Source: G963675935 sp963675935 (GTDB taxonomy: Bacteria > Planctomycetota > Planctomycetia > Pirellulales > Thermoguttaceae). From it: 64,000 nt of DNA. The notes under the pieces are model-generated. The model saw only the letters and a list, made by a program, of their open reading frames with translations. It was not told the origin of the DNA and did no database searches. The stretch is taken from NCBI GenBank assembly GCA_963675935.2, contig CAXXPV010000003.1, positions 992,001 to 1,056,000 on the forward strand, read 5' to 3'. Position numbers and translations under genes: made by a program. The stretch's first letter is position 1, and each line of letters starts with the position of its first letter. Positions 1 to 8,923 of the stretch are shown piece after piece.

Positions 1-408
1 CCATCGCCGTGGACGCCGTTGGTGGAACAACTCGGCGACGATCATTTCGCAAGGCGCGAGGCGGCCGATCGCGCGCTTAGGGCGGGCGGCCCTTCCGCGC
101 TCGCCTACCTGCGACAACTCGACTTCGCCCATCTCGACGCCGAACAGCAGTTTCGCGTCCGGCGCATCATCGACGCGCTCGGCGGCATCAGCGAAGACGA
201 TTCGGCCGACGAAGCCACAGTGTCGCTTATGCGCGATCCCGCGGTTTGGCTGGCCCTGCTCGATCGGCCGGAGGCGGCCAATCGTCAAATCGCCGCCCGG
301 CAACTCGCGGCCTTGCTCGACCGTCCGATCGACGTCGATGCCGCCGCCGAGCCGGACACGCAGAAAGCGAAACGCGACGCTTTGCGGGCGAAGATCGAGC
401 GGAAATAG
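1..408 (+). CDS. C-terminal fragment of a HEAT-repeat-like protein (5' end outside window)
   Basis: The frame is open from the first base of the window, so the gene starts upstream and only about 135 C-terminal residues are visible. The visible part begins PSPWTPLVEQLGDDHFARRE and is rich in Ala, Leu, Arg and Asp with an all-helical look. The pattern LVEQLGDDHFARREAADRAL, followed by a segment ending in a run of Arg and a short helix, is typical of HEAT-like repeats attached to WD40 or cytochrome-type proteins in planctomycetes (family knowledge). No catalytic motif is visible. The end is Lys/Arg rich. The function of the whole protein cannot be inferred from this piece. Confidence 0.6.
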   Translation, partial: PSPWTPLVEQLGDDHFARREAADRALRAGGPSALAYLRQLDFAHLDAEQQFRVRRIIDALGGISEDDSADEATVSLMRDPAVWLALLDRPEAANRQIAARQLAALLDRPIDVDAAAEPDTQKAKRDALRAKIERK

Positions 409-458
409 CGGCGTTGTTCGTAGTTCCGCCTTAAGGCGGCATTTCCGATCATTCCGGC

Positions 459-605
459 TATTGACTCTCGGAAAAGTAATGTCGCATGAACCCGTTTAGC
501 CGGCGAGCTTGCTCGCCGCGTTTTGGCTGAAATTGCCGATCATCCGCGGCGAACAAGTTCGCCGGCTAAACGACGTACCCGACATTTGTTTTCCGAGAGT
601 CAATA
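459..605. repeat. MITE-like palindromic element F, copy 1
   Basis: The element begins TATTGACTCTCGGAAAA and ends with the exact reverse complement, giving 17-bp terminal inverted repeats with TA at both ends. Inside lie two further hairpin arms, TTTAGCCGGCGAGCTTGCTC and its counterpart ending GCCGGCTAAA. A second, inverted copy at 6499-6636 matches almost base for base. The size (147 bp), the TIRs and the TA boundaries fit a non-autonomous miniature transposable element, but no parent transposase with these ends is in the window. Confidence 0.8.
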
Positions 606-628
606 AAGCCGGTACTACGAACGGCCTG

Positions 629-865
629 CTACGACGCCTTGGCGACGCCCTGAATCTGCTCCAACGACCGGCCGAGTTTCTTGTGAGGCGAGCGATTCTG
701 CGTTCGAGCGTCCACCACGGTCGGCTGACCGTCGCGCAATGCCTGGAGGAGGCGTTTGCTGATGTCGTCTCCCTCGACGGGCGTACCGATGTCGCCAACC
801 GCGTCGGAAACACCCAGCACCACCGCGTGTCGTACGCTCTCGCGAATCCACGTAAAGAAGTTCAT
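629..865 (-). CDS. Small conserved hypothetical protein (78 aa)
   Basis: The start was placed at the ATG giving MNFFTWIRESVRHAVVLGVS because a GGGAG ribosome-binding site lies a few bases upstream; a GTG six codons earlier would overlap that site. The protein has an amphipathic N-terminal half (FFTWIRESVRHAVVLGVSDA) and a basic C-terminal half with RSPHKKLGRS. I recall similar small planctomycete proteins starting MNFF-WIRE followed by a VLLGVSDAV-type segment, with no assigned function. No membrane span or signal peptide is convincing. It is transcribed away from the lipoprotein gene at 1102. Confidence 0.6.
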   Translation of the reverse strand: MNFFTWIRESVRHAVVLGVSDAVGDIGTPVEGDDISKRLLQALRDGQPTVVDARTQNRSPHKKLGRSLEQIQGVAKAS

Positions 866-1101
866 GTTGTTTTTCTCCCGCACTAAGACTCACTCACAAT
901 CAGATACGGTCGCGGACATTACCGAGACTGTGCCCGCGTGTAAAGAGCGATTTAACTACTCTTGCCGTTTTTCTCGCTCCCGCTAGAATGAATCCGCTCG
1001 TTGGACGATGTGCCGGCGGTGTGAAGAATATAGTGGCGTTACAGATCGCCAGACTTGCCCATTCCTCTAATTTCGTTCTCAAATTCGGAAAGGTCAGGAT
1101 C

Positions 1102-2433
1102 ATGACGATCTCGACGATGACGAAAAACTCGAACCTTTTTCTTGCCGCGGCGATGTTCGCCTTGGCCGTGGCGGCCATCGGTTGTTCTCAGGAACGCAAG
1201 ACGGACAAACAACCGCCGAAGAAGATCGAATCGGTCGGCAAGGGACCGATCAAACCGCCGTCGAAATCGGCGAAATCGGAGACTCCGCCCGTTGAGCCGG
1301 GCCAAACAGTTCCCAAGCCGGAATCGGCGGAAGAACGCTTGAATCAGGATTTGGAGCAGGCGGAAAAGAAACCACGTGACCTCGGGCCGCCGCTGGTCGA
1401 CGACATCAACGCTCTCAAGCGGCTGGTCCCGGATCAGCCGATTTGGATCGACTCGAAGAACAAGCATGTCGTCATTCAGGGCGAGGTCTGCACGGCGGGC
1501 TATCCTTTGGAGTTTTTTGCCACGTACAGCAATCGGTCGTACGAGTCGGTGACGGCCGTGAACGTGAAGCCGTCGATCGTCCACGCCGCTCTGCTGGCCG
1601 TCGGCGCCGAGCCGGGGCATCCCGCCCGGTTCCAGCCGAAATTCGAGCCGCCGACCGGCACGGAGGTGGCCATCGAGGTGCGTTGGAAAGACGCTCGGGG
1701 CAAGTTGCAGTCGACCCCCGCCCAAAACTGGATTCGCAACATCAAAACAAAGAAGCAGCTAGACCCTGCCGTCAATTGGGTGTTCGCCGGCAGCCTGATG
1801 ATGACCGACGAGACGACCGGCGTGCAATACTATCAGGCCGATTCGGGCGAATTGATCTGCGTGTTGAGTTTGCCCACCGCGATGCTCGATCTGCCGATTC
1901 GTAGCTACGGGGCGCTCGAGGCCCGGTCGTTCGAGGCGTTCGAGGAGCGCCTACCGCCGCAGGGCACGTCGATCACCATGCTGTTGAAACCGATTCTTAC
2001 GGGAAAGAGGGTTCCGCCGCCCCCGGCGTACAAATCGTCCGGCAAGAGTGCCGTTCCGGTTCCCGTGCCCGTCACTCCCGCCGAGGCCGAGCGAAAGGCC
2101 GTTGAAATCGCCGAAGCGTGGCTTGCGCTGGCCGATCGCGCCGAATACTCGCAAGCCTGGGACACGGCCGCCGGCCGGCTGAAGGAAGCCGTCGCGCGCA
2201 GAGATTTCATCAAGCAGGTCGGCGCCGTGCGAAAACCGCTGGGCGCGGTGAAATCGCGGCAGCTTTCGTCGAAAAAATATGTCACGAGCCTGCCCGGAGC
2301 GCCCGACGGCCAGTACGTCGTCCTCCAATTCAAAACGTCGTTCGCCAATCGGAAGGAGCCGGCCGTCGAAACGATCACGCCGATGCTCGACCGGGATAAA
2401 AAGTGGCGCGTGTCGGGGTACTACATCAAGTGA
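1102..2433 (+). CDS. Lipoprotein with YdjY-like and DUF4019 domains
   Basis: The ATG was chosen because AAGGTCAGG lies just upstream and the product then starts with a lipoprotein signal (MTISTMTKNSNLFLAAAMFA, then a lipobox ending AIGC). A Lys/Pro-rich linker (residues about 30-85) leads into a domain with the features I associate with YdjY-like proteins: HVVIQGEVC, a segment VHAALLAVGAEPGHPARF, and WVFAGS followed by ELICVLSLPTAMLDLP (about residues 110-290). The last 110 residues, starting AERKAVEIAEAWLALAD and ending RVSGYYIK, match DUF4019. It should be anchored to a membrane facing the periplasm; the biochemical role is unknown. Its stop overlaps the GTG start of the SDR gene, so the two are probably co-translated. 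Confidence 0.75.
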   Translation: MTISTMTKNSNLFLAAAMFALAVAAIGCSQERKTDKQPPKKIESVGKGPIKPPSKSAKSETPPVEPGQTVPKPESAEERLNQDLEQAEKKPRDLGPPLVDDINALKRLVPDQPIWIDSKNKHVVIQGEVCTAGYPLEFFATYSNRSYESVTAVNVKPSIVHAALLAVGAEPGHPARFQPKFEPPTGTEVAIEVRWKDARGKLQSTPAQNWIRNIKTKKQLDPAVNWVFAGSLMMTDETTGVQYYQADSGELICVLSLPTAMLDLPIRSYGALEARSFEAFEERLPPQGTSITMLLKPILTGKRVPPPPAYKSSGKSAVPVPVPVTPAEAERKAVEIAEAWLALADRAEYSQAWDTAAGRLKEAVARRDFIKQVGAVRKPLGAVKSRQLSSKKYVTSLPGAPDGQYVVLQFKTSFANRKEPAVETITPMLDRDKKWRVSGYYIK

Positions 2434-3302
2434 AAAAGAGCACCGCCGCAGCTCATTTTCCGGCCGTGGTCATCACCGGCGCCTCGACCGGCATCGGCCA
2501 TGCATGCGCGATGGAGTTGGATCGTCTAGGTTTTTTCGTGTTCGCCGGCGTACGAACCGAAGCGGCCGGCCGTCAATTGCAAGTGGAAGCCTCGCCTCGT
2601 CTGACGCCCATCACCCTCGACGTGACCGATCCCTACACAATCGCCTCCGCCGTGCAAACGGTTGCGGCGGCCGTTGACGGCGTGGGCATCGCCGGACTGG
2701 TGAACAACGCCGGAATCGCGGCGCCAGGCCCCTTGGAACTCCTGCCGATCGACGCACTGCGCCGCCAGCTTGACGTGAACGTGATCGGACTGGTGGCCGT
2801 CACCCAGGCGTTTTTGCCGCTGTTGCGGAAAGCCCGCGGGCGCGTGGTCAACATGAGTTCCATCAACGGCGGGCTGGCCATTCCCTACATGGGCGCCTAT
2901 TCGGCGTCAAAGTTCGCCGTCGAGGCGATTACCGACGCCCTGCGGCTCGAACTTCGTCAGTGGCGCATCCGTGTCTCGGCCGTCGAGCCTGGCGCAATCA
3001 CCACGCCGATTTGGGAAAAGACATTGTCATCGGCCGACGAAATCGCCGCCGGCGTCGATCCCGAGACGCTTTCGCTCTACGACGCCGACTTGAAAGCGAT
3101 TCGCCGTGAGGTCGATCGTTCGATCCAACATGCCTCGCCGGTCGATCGCGTGGTTCGGGCGGTGGTTCACGCCCTGACCTCGAAGCGTCCTCGAACCCGC
3201 TATTTTCTCGGGCTGGAAGTGCGGATGTGTTTCAAGATCATGAAGATGTTGCCCGACCCGGTGAGAGACTGGATCGTGTGCAAGGCGTGCGGGTTGTCTT
3301 GA
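2430..3302 (+). CDS. Short-chain dehydrogenase/reductase (SDR)
   Basis: This is a classical SDR of 290 residues. It shows the cofactor-binding TGASTGIG near the N terminus, VNNAGIA, the catalytic Ser in NMSSINGG and the catalytic YSASK. The usual reaction of the family is NAD(P)-dependent oxidation or reduction of an alcohol/ketone pair; the substrate cannot be read from sequence. The start is the GTG in the GTGA overlap with the lipoprotein stop codon, which gives a natural N terminus KKSTAAAHFPAVVITGAS. The C-terminal part (SSADEIAAGVDP, RTRYFLGLE) resembles the retinol dehydrogenase-like or oxidoreductase group, but this is only a guess. Confidence 0.9.
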   Translation: MKKSTAAAHFPAVVITGASTGIGHACAMELDRLGFFVFAGVRTEAAGRQLQVEASPRLTPITLDVTDPYTIASAVQTVAAAVDGVGIAGLVNNAGIAAPGPLELLPIDALRRQLDVNVIGLVAVTQAFLPLLRKARGRVVNMSSINGGLAIPYMGAYSASKFAVEAITDALRLELRQWRIRVSAVEPGAITTPIWEKTLSSADEIAAGVDPETLSLYDADLKAIRREVDRSIQHASPVDRVVRAVVHALTSKRPRTRYFLGLEVRMCFKIMKMLPDPVRDWIVCKACGLS

Positions 3303-3390
3303 TAGAGGCGGGGTTTGATGTCATAATTGGGTATTGCGTCTCTGGATTTTGCTCTGGATTTCGCAACTGTTCACGGGCCGGGAAAACATC

Positions 3391-3465
3391 GTCATTCTGA
3401 GCGCAGCAAAGAATCTCGTCTGGACCGCGATTCCACGAGAGATTCTTCGCTGCGCTCAGAATGAC
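3391..3465. repeat. Palindromic repeat A, copy 1
   Basis: GTCATTCTGAGCGCAGCAAA is followed by a short loop and then the inverted arm ending TGCGCTCAGAATGAC. Flanking bases GTTCACG and CGTGAAC extend the palindrome. Other copies of the core are at 31707, 52754 and 55656. It lies between the SDR gene and the sugar isomerase-like gene and can form a strong hairpin in RNA. Confidence 0.85.
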
Positions 3466-3525
3466 GGGTGCCTCGTGAACGGTTACGGATTTTGCACTTG
3501 AAAAGCCCACGAGGAGAAAAAGCCC

Positions 3526-4482
<957 letters not shown>

Positions 4483-4537
4483 CGGGCGAGAACGCCAAGA
4501 ATCGGCGAATCATTCGACGTAAATCAAGTTTTTTCCC

Positions 4538-6445
4538 ATGAATAACATATTGCAACTCGCGATCCTGCTTGTTTTCTCCTTGCTGTCGTTGACGACGCCG
4601 GGCGTTTTTTGCGACGGATCGTTCGCCGCGGAGGCCGTCATAATCGACGGCACATGGCAAGATGCTCTCAAGTATCTGCGAAACAAGGGCATGAGTCTCG
4701 CATTCCGAGCGAAAGACGGTTCCCTTGAGTATTATCGGATGCCTGCCGGACCGGAGGGCATTGTTCGCATTCAGACTGGTCCCGACTGTGCGAAAATCGG
4801 CGACGACGACGTCAAACTTGCCCTGCGTTGGTTTTCAGAGGTTCGGGAGCTCAGCTTGTGGGGCAAGAATATCACCGACGCAAGCCTTCTGCCCTTGCCT
4901 TCGCTCAAACGTCTGGCGGTGTTGGAACTGCATTATGTCGGCGCAACAGCCGACGGTTATGCGGCAATTCCCAAAATTCGCGCCCTCAAGCGTCTTGCAC
5001 TCAATAGCAACCACGACGCCATCAACGCGATCAAGGCATGTTTGCGGGAATTGGGCGATTTGGAATCGCTCGACATGCAAAGCGCGGGTTTGACGCAGAA
5101 CGACACCGAGGCAATCCGCCGCCTCGTTTCGCTTCGCGAGCTGAATCTTAGCGAGAATTGGATCACGGACAAAGGTTTGGACGCCATTGCCGATCTGATT
5201 CACCTGCGAAAACTCAAGCTCGATAATTGCCGACTCGCCGGAACGGGTTTGGGCCGCCTCGCCACATTGTCGGAATTGCGGGAATTGGATCTGACGTTCA
5301 ACCAGTTGACGGACGATTCGCTGGCGAGCCTGCCTTCGTTGCCGCGGCTTGAGCGGCTCATTCTTCGCAACAACATAATCGCCGGTTTGGGACTGCAAAA
5401 CGTCCGTCGCATCGCGCCTCATTTGACCCATTTGGAACTTTCCAGCAATCCCCTCGGCCGTGAAGCCATTCCCGAACTAGCCCTGTTGGCGCCGGCGTTG
5501 GACCCGGGGTTTGATTTTTCGTCGTCCAAGCTCGCACTGGAAGAAGTCCCACGTTTTGCCGCCGGCGACGTTGTGCGAATCCGTGTTTGCCGCGACAATT
5601 TTTGCGGGCACAATAATGCCGAGTTCCGTTTCACCGTGCGTCGCGGGAACGGTGGAAAATGGCAATGCCAATGCCAACGGAGCGTCGTCGCTCCGTGGGC
5701 GCAAGCTATCGGCGGGTTTCGGGAATCGGAATCCATTGAAATATCCAATTTTGCGGTTCGCGACGAGGATATATTGCCGCTCGCCGGAATGAGCAAACTC
5801 GCGCACCTGACATTGCAGCCGACAACGAAAATTACCGAGCGGATTTTGTCTGCCATTACTTCTTGCCCGGCGTTGACGGAACTGAATCTCCGCAATGTCC
5901 GCTTTCTTGGTGAAGAAAAGAGTCCTTTCGCCCAAAACGCCCGCTTGCAATCGCTCGTCGTCTCGGACGGCGTGATTTCGGATCAAGTGATGGCGGGAAT
6001 CGCGGAGGCATCGTCGATCTCGTCCCTTGCATTCAACCGCATCGCTTTTTCCGGCAATGCCTTGCGGCACATCGGAAAAATGACCGCCGTTACTCAACTG
6101 GATTTGTCCGCGGTGGATTTGACCGATCAGGACGTGGCGGCGCTCGGTAATCTGGCGAATGTGAAAATGCTGTCGTTTGCCGACACGTCTTTGAACGACC
6201 GGCAAATCGCGCATTTGGCCGGCATGAAAAAAATGACCTGCCTGGATATACGCAATACACGGGTTTCCAAAGAAGGGCTCGCCGCCCTCCGCTCACTGCC
6301 AAAGTTGGAATACGTCAAGCATTGCGGTTCGCACGTCACTGACGAAGAGGCACAGGAATTCGCCGACCAAACAGGCTGGACATTTGCCGGCGAGTGTGAC
6401 TGTGGTTGCATGGACATCGTTCCACAAAAACAGTCGCGGCCATAA
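4538..6445 (+). CDS. Secreted leucine-rich repeat protein
   Basis: This 635-residue protein starts with a signal peptide (MNNILQLAILLVFSLLSLTT). Two blocks of leucine-rich repeats follow, with typical units such as LRELNLSENWITDKGLDAIA and LRELDLTFNQLTDDSLASL (about residues 110-310) and a second block from about 420 to 610. Between them a non-LRR stretch includes VRIRVCRDNFCGHNNAEF and a Trp/Gln/Cys-rich patch KWQCQCQRS. The C terminus has ECDCGCMD, which could form disulfides or bind metal. LRR proteins of this kind mediate protein binding; the ligand is unknown. No clear Shine-Dalgarno site is seen. Base composition is somewhat lower in GC than the neighbours. Confidence 0.85.
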   Translation: MNNILQLAILLVFSLLSLTTPGVFCDGSFAAEAVIIDGTWQDALKYLRNKGMSLAFRAKDGSLEYYRMPAGPEGIVRIQTGPDCAKIGDDDVKLALRWFSEVRELSLWGKNITDASLLPLPSLKRLAVLELHYVGATADGYAAIPKIRALKRLALNSNHDAINAIKACLRELGDLESLDMQSAGLTQNDTEAIRRLVSLRELNLSENWITDKGLDAIADLIHLRKLKLDNCRLAGTGLGRLATLSELRELDLTFNQLTDDSLASLPSLPRLERLILRNNIIAGLGLQNVRRIAPHLTHLELSSNPLGREAIPELALLAPALDPGFDFSSSKLALEEVPRFAAGDVVRIRVCRDNFCGHNNAEFRFTVRRGNGGKWQCQCQRSVVAPWAQAIGGFRESESIEISNFAVRDEDILPLAGMSKLAHLTLQPTTKITERILSAITSCPALTELNLRNVRFLGEEKSPFAQNARLQSLVVSDGVISDQVMAGIAEASSISSLAFNRIAFSGNALRHIGKMTAVTQLDLSAVDLTDQDVAALGNLANVKMLSFADTSLNDRQIAHLAGMKKMTCLDIRNTRVSKEGLAALRSLPKLEYVKHCGSHVTDEEAQEFADQTGWTFAGECDCGCMDIVPQKQSRP

Positions 6446-6498
6446 AATCAACGCCACTATATTGGAAATGCGCAAATTCGACCAGCAGGGCGAGCGTT

Positions 6499-6636
6499 TA
6501 TTGACTCTCGGAAAACAAATGTCGGGCGCATCGTTTAGCCGGCGAACTTGTTCGCCGCGGATGTTCGGCAATTTCGGCCAAAACGCGGCGAGCAAGCTCG
6601 CCGGCTAAACGGGTTCATGCGACATTGCTGTCAATA
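6499..6636. repeat. MITE-like palindromic element F, copy 2 (inverted relative to copy 1)
   Basis: The left end TATTGACTCTCGGAAAACAA matches the right end of copy 1 reversed, and the internal hairpin arms are nearly identical. The right end is damaged: it reads GACATTGCTGTCAATA, lacking the CTCGGAAAA part of the inverted repeat. It fills the first half of the 320-base gap between the LRR gene and the zinc-ribbon gene; the rest of that gap (6637-6765) shows nothing recognisable. Confidence 0.8.
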
Positions 6637-6765
6637 GCGGGGCACAAGCCAAGTCCCGTCCGGCAGACGAGACCTACCCTTGCACCTCCGGGTGGCTGCG
6701 CGGTAGAATCCCACCGGATTTTCCGAGCGGCGTCCCTTCTCGTCCAAAAATCTCTGAGGGCGGCG

Positions 6766-7788
6766 ATGGCGAAACAACAGTTCTGCTGCAAAGGCGTTCT
6801 GCGGGCAACCGGCCAAAAAGTGACGATCACCGTCGCGGCCGACAACAAGGACGCCGCCATTCGTCTCGCCGGCCAACACGGCGTGCAGGTCGATCAAGTA
6901 TTGCCCGTCGCCGCGCCGCAGACACAGCCGCCGACTGCGCCATCGAAGCCGGTCGAGAAGAAAGACGTTATTCAACGGATTGACGATATTCTCGACGAGG
7001 AAGATGACGACGCGGACGATTTCGACCTGGACGACGCGGACGACCCGGCCCGGTCGCCGAACACGCTGACGACGAAGGCTTGCCCCTATTGCGGCGAGCA
7101 GATATTGGCGGTGGCCGTTAAATGCAAGCACTGCGGCTCCTATGTGGGCAAGCAGCGGGAGCCGAAACGGGTGTCGGAAGGCGAGAAGCCGTCGGGATCT
7201 TTGGCCCGGCTCCTTTGGATGCTCGCGGCTGGCGTGGGGTCGCTTGTCTTGATCGTGGTTATTCTGATGACTGTTATACTTGCCAATCGCGACTCGGCAG
7301 TTGCGCCGGTGTTGCCTGTTACGTTGTCGGAAGCGACGCCGCCGGTTGCGCCCGTGCCGAAGGCGGAAGCTCCAACACCCCCTGCAACACCCCAAGCGTC
7401 GGCCGAGGAAATGGCGTTTGCCGCCGGGCTGTCGGCTTTTCTCGACGGATGCGACAAGATGACGCGAATGTTGGGAAAATCGCCAACGGTGGAGCAATAC
7501 CGCACGGAATGCGAATCGCTCAAGAAACTTCATGCCGCGATTCCGGCGGCGCCACAGGGCGTGGACTGGGCCGAACAAGCCGCCTCGGGCAGCCGACAAA
7601 TCCTCGGCGTCACCGACATGCTGATCGGCGCCATGGAATTGAGCGAGGCGAGAAAGAAGGCGTTGGGGAAAACCATGGGTGAGAACGACGAGACCGGCGG
7701 CGACTATCGCCAGACGGCCCGGATGGTGCGTGAGATCGTGGCGACGGTGCGCGGCCTGATTCCGCCGGCTTGCAAGGCGAAGGGGTAG
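6766..7788 (+). CDS. Zinc-ribbon single-pass membrane protein
   Basis: The product has 340 residues when started at ATG of MAKQQFCCKGVLRA, which follows a GAGGGCGG purine tract. The N-terminal 50 residues form a compact domain with two adjacent cysteines. An acidic linker (DEEDDDADDFDLDDADD) is followed by a double CxxC zinc ribbon (ACPYCGEQ, CKHCGSYVG), then one membrane helix (LLWMLAAGVGSLVLIVVILM) and a Pro/Ala-rich linker leading to a helical C-terminal domain (EMAFAAGLSAFLDGCDKMTR). The arrangement puts the zinc ribbon in the cytoplasm and the helical domain outside if the helix is inserted N-in. Function unknown. Confidence 0.7.
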   Translation: MAKQQFCCKGVLRATGQKVTITVAADNKDAAIRLAGQHGVQVDQVLPVAAPQTQPPTAPSKPVEKKDVIQRIDDILDEEDDDADDFDLDDADDPARSPNTLTTKACPYCGEQILAVAVKCKHCGSYVGKQREPKRVSEGEKPSGSLARLLWMLAAGVGSLVLIVVILMTVILANRDSAVAPVLPVTLSEATPPVAPVPKAEAPTPPATPQASAEEMAFAAGLSAFLDGCDKMTRMLGKSPTVEQYRTECESLKKLHAAIPAAPQGVDWAEQAASGSRQILGVTDMLIGAMELSEARKKALGKTMGENDETGGDYRQTARMVREIVATVRGLIPPACKAKG

Positions 7789-8153
7789 TGAATCCCAAGA
7801 CGCCGCTATAGAATAACTTGTGCGTTTTTGTAGGGCGGATTTCCGAGTCCGTCTCAGGAAACCGGGCGGATTCGGAAATCCGTCCTACATGAAAATCATG
7901 TTTTTTGCAGACCCTAACTTTGGATGGCAGCCGATAGAATTTGATTTCGGAACCATCCCTAAAATGGCGGGGTGTAAATAGTGGGTTGACTCAATGGAAG
8001 ACGGAAATTTACCGGCGATACCCCTCAGGCTGGTGGTTTGCGGTGAAAAATTTTGGAAATTGCTGTTCGGAGGTCCGATTTTTGCCGTTGGACCGCCTTG
8101 CGTCGGAACGGCGGTTGGCTATATTAAGAGGTTCGCGTGGACGGGCTCGACCG
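7789..8153. other. Non-coding gap before the tRNA cluster, with palindromic repeat C copy 1
   Basis: The only clear structure is the palindrome at about 7830-7888 (GGCGGATTTCCGAGTCCGTC and the inverted arm GATTCGGAAATCCGTCCTAC), the same family as 40617-40676, where the flanking ACTTGTGCG motif is also shared in inverse orientation. The rest, up to the first tRNA, has no supported gene; it should contain the promoter of the tRNA-tuf cluster, but I cannot place -35 and -10 boxes with confidence. Confidence 0.6.
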
Positions 8154-8226
8154 GCTAGCGTAGCTCAATCGGCAGAGCAGCTGATTTGTAATCAGCAGGT
8201 TGTGGGTTCAAGTCCCTCCGCTAGCT
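8154..8226 (+). tRNA. trnT: tRNA-Thr (anticodon TGT)
   Basis: The acceptor stem GCTAGCG pairs with CGCTAGC; the anticodon stem is GCTGA/TCAGC around the loop TTTGTAA, giving TGT. The T arm contains GGTTCAAGTC. No CCA is encoded. First of four tRNAs leading to tuf. Confidence 0.95.
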
Positions 8227-8314
8227 TGAAATGACGAATGTCGAAATTTTAATGACGAAGGACAAGGTGGCGCGGACGCCGTTAAGGCATTCGTCATTTA
8301 GATTTCGTCATTTG
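8227..8314. repeat. Inverted-repeat element K, copy 1 (tRNA spacer)
   Basis: The spacer between tRNA-Thr and tRNA-Tyr starts AAATGACGAATGTCGAAAT and ends with inverse segments TTCGTCATTT and ATTTCGTCATTT. A related element fills the next tRNA spacer (8408-8563). It may help processing of the tRNA precursor or be a small mobile remnant. Confidence 0.6.
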
Positions 8315-8319
8315 CGGTC

Positions 8320-8401
8320 GGGGGGTTTCCCGAGTGGTCAAAGGGGTCAGACTGTAAATCTGATGGCAATGCCTTCGAAGGTTCGAATCCTTCACTCCCC
8401 A
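8320..8401 (+). tRNA. trnY: tRNA-Tyr (anticodon GTA)
   Basis: The acceptor stem GGGGGGT pairs with ACTCCCC (one G-T pair). The anticodon stem TCAGA/TCTGA encloses CTGTAAA, anticodon GTA. A long variable arm is present, as expected for a class II tRNA, and the T arm is GGTTCGAATCC. Confidence 0.95.
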
Positions 8402-8407
8402 TTTTAA

Positions 8408-8563
8408 TATGTGTCGAATGACGAATGCCGGATGGCAAATGACGAAAACCGAATGATGAAGGAAGGATCAAAGGTGAGTGTTGAATGAAGAGCGAGGGGT
8501 GACGAGGTGGATTCCGCGAGCCTGGAGTCATTCGTCACTTCGATTTCGACATTCGGCATTTTG
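8408..8563. repeat. Inverted-repeat element K, copy 2 (tRNA spacer)
   Basis: The left arm GTCGAATGACGAATGCC is mirrored by a right arm reading ATTTCGACATTCGGCATTTT with GTCATTCGTCA before it. It occupies the whole spacer between tRNA-Tyr and tRNA-Gly and resembles copy 1. Confidence 0.6.
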
Positions 8564-8569
8564 CCCCCC

Positions 8570-8640
8570 GCGGGTGTAGCTCAACGGTAGAGCCGTAGCC
8601 TTCCAAGCTACTCACGAGGGTTCGACTCCCTTCACCCGCT
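8570..8640 (+). tRNA. trnG: tRNA-Gly (anticodon TCC)
   Basis: The acceptor stem GCGGGTG pairs with CACCCGC. The anticodon stem GTAGC/GCTAC encloses CTTCCAA, anticodon TCC. The T arm contains GGTTCGACTCC. Confidence 0.95.
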
Positions 8641-8790
8641 TCCACCAGGAACTTTACCGACTGAGAGATTGATCGAAGGATCGAGGAGAAAGAAGAACGA
8701 AGTGCGGCGGCCCACGGCATCGACCGGTGCCATGTATCGTACGGAGTAGCGGCCGTGCGAGGCATCGGAGGAGCTAGGGAAGCGACGCAG

Positions 8791-8863
<73 letters not shown>

Positions 8864-8923
8864 CTTTTTGTATTCCTCTAACCAGTACGTTAGTAGATTC
8901 AACGCAGGGAGAATAACACCACA

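Noticed and set aside
496..893. Several frames across element F and the small gene at 629-865
   Set aside because: They read through the palindrome; near-identical peptides appear at 6293-6595 only because the repeat is copied.
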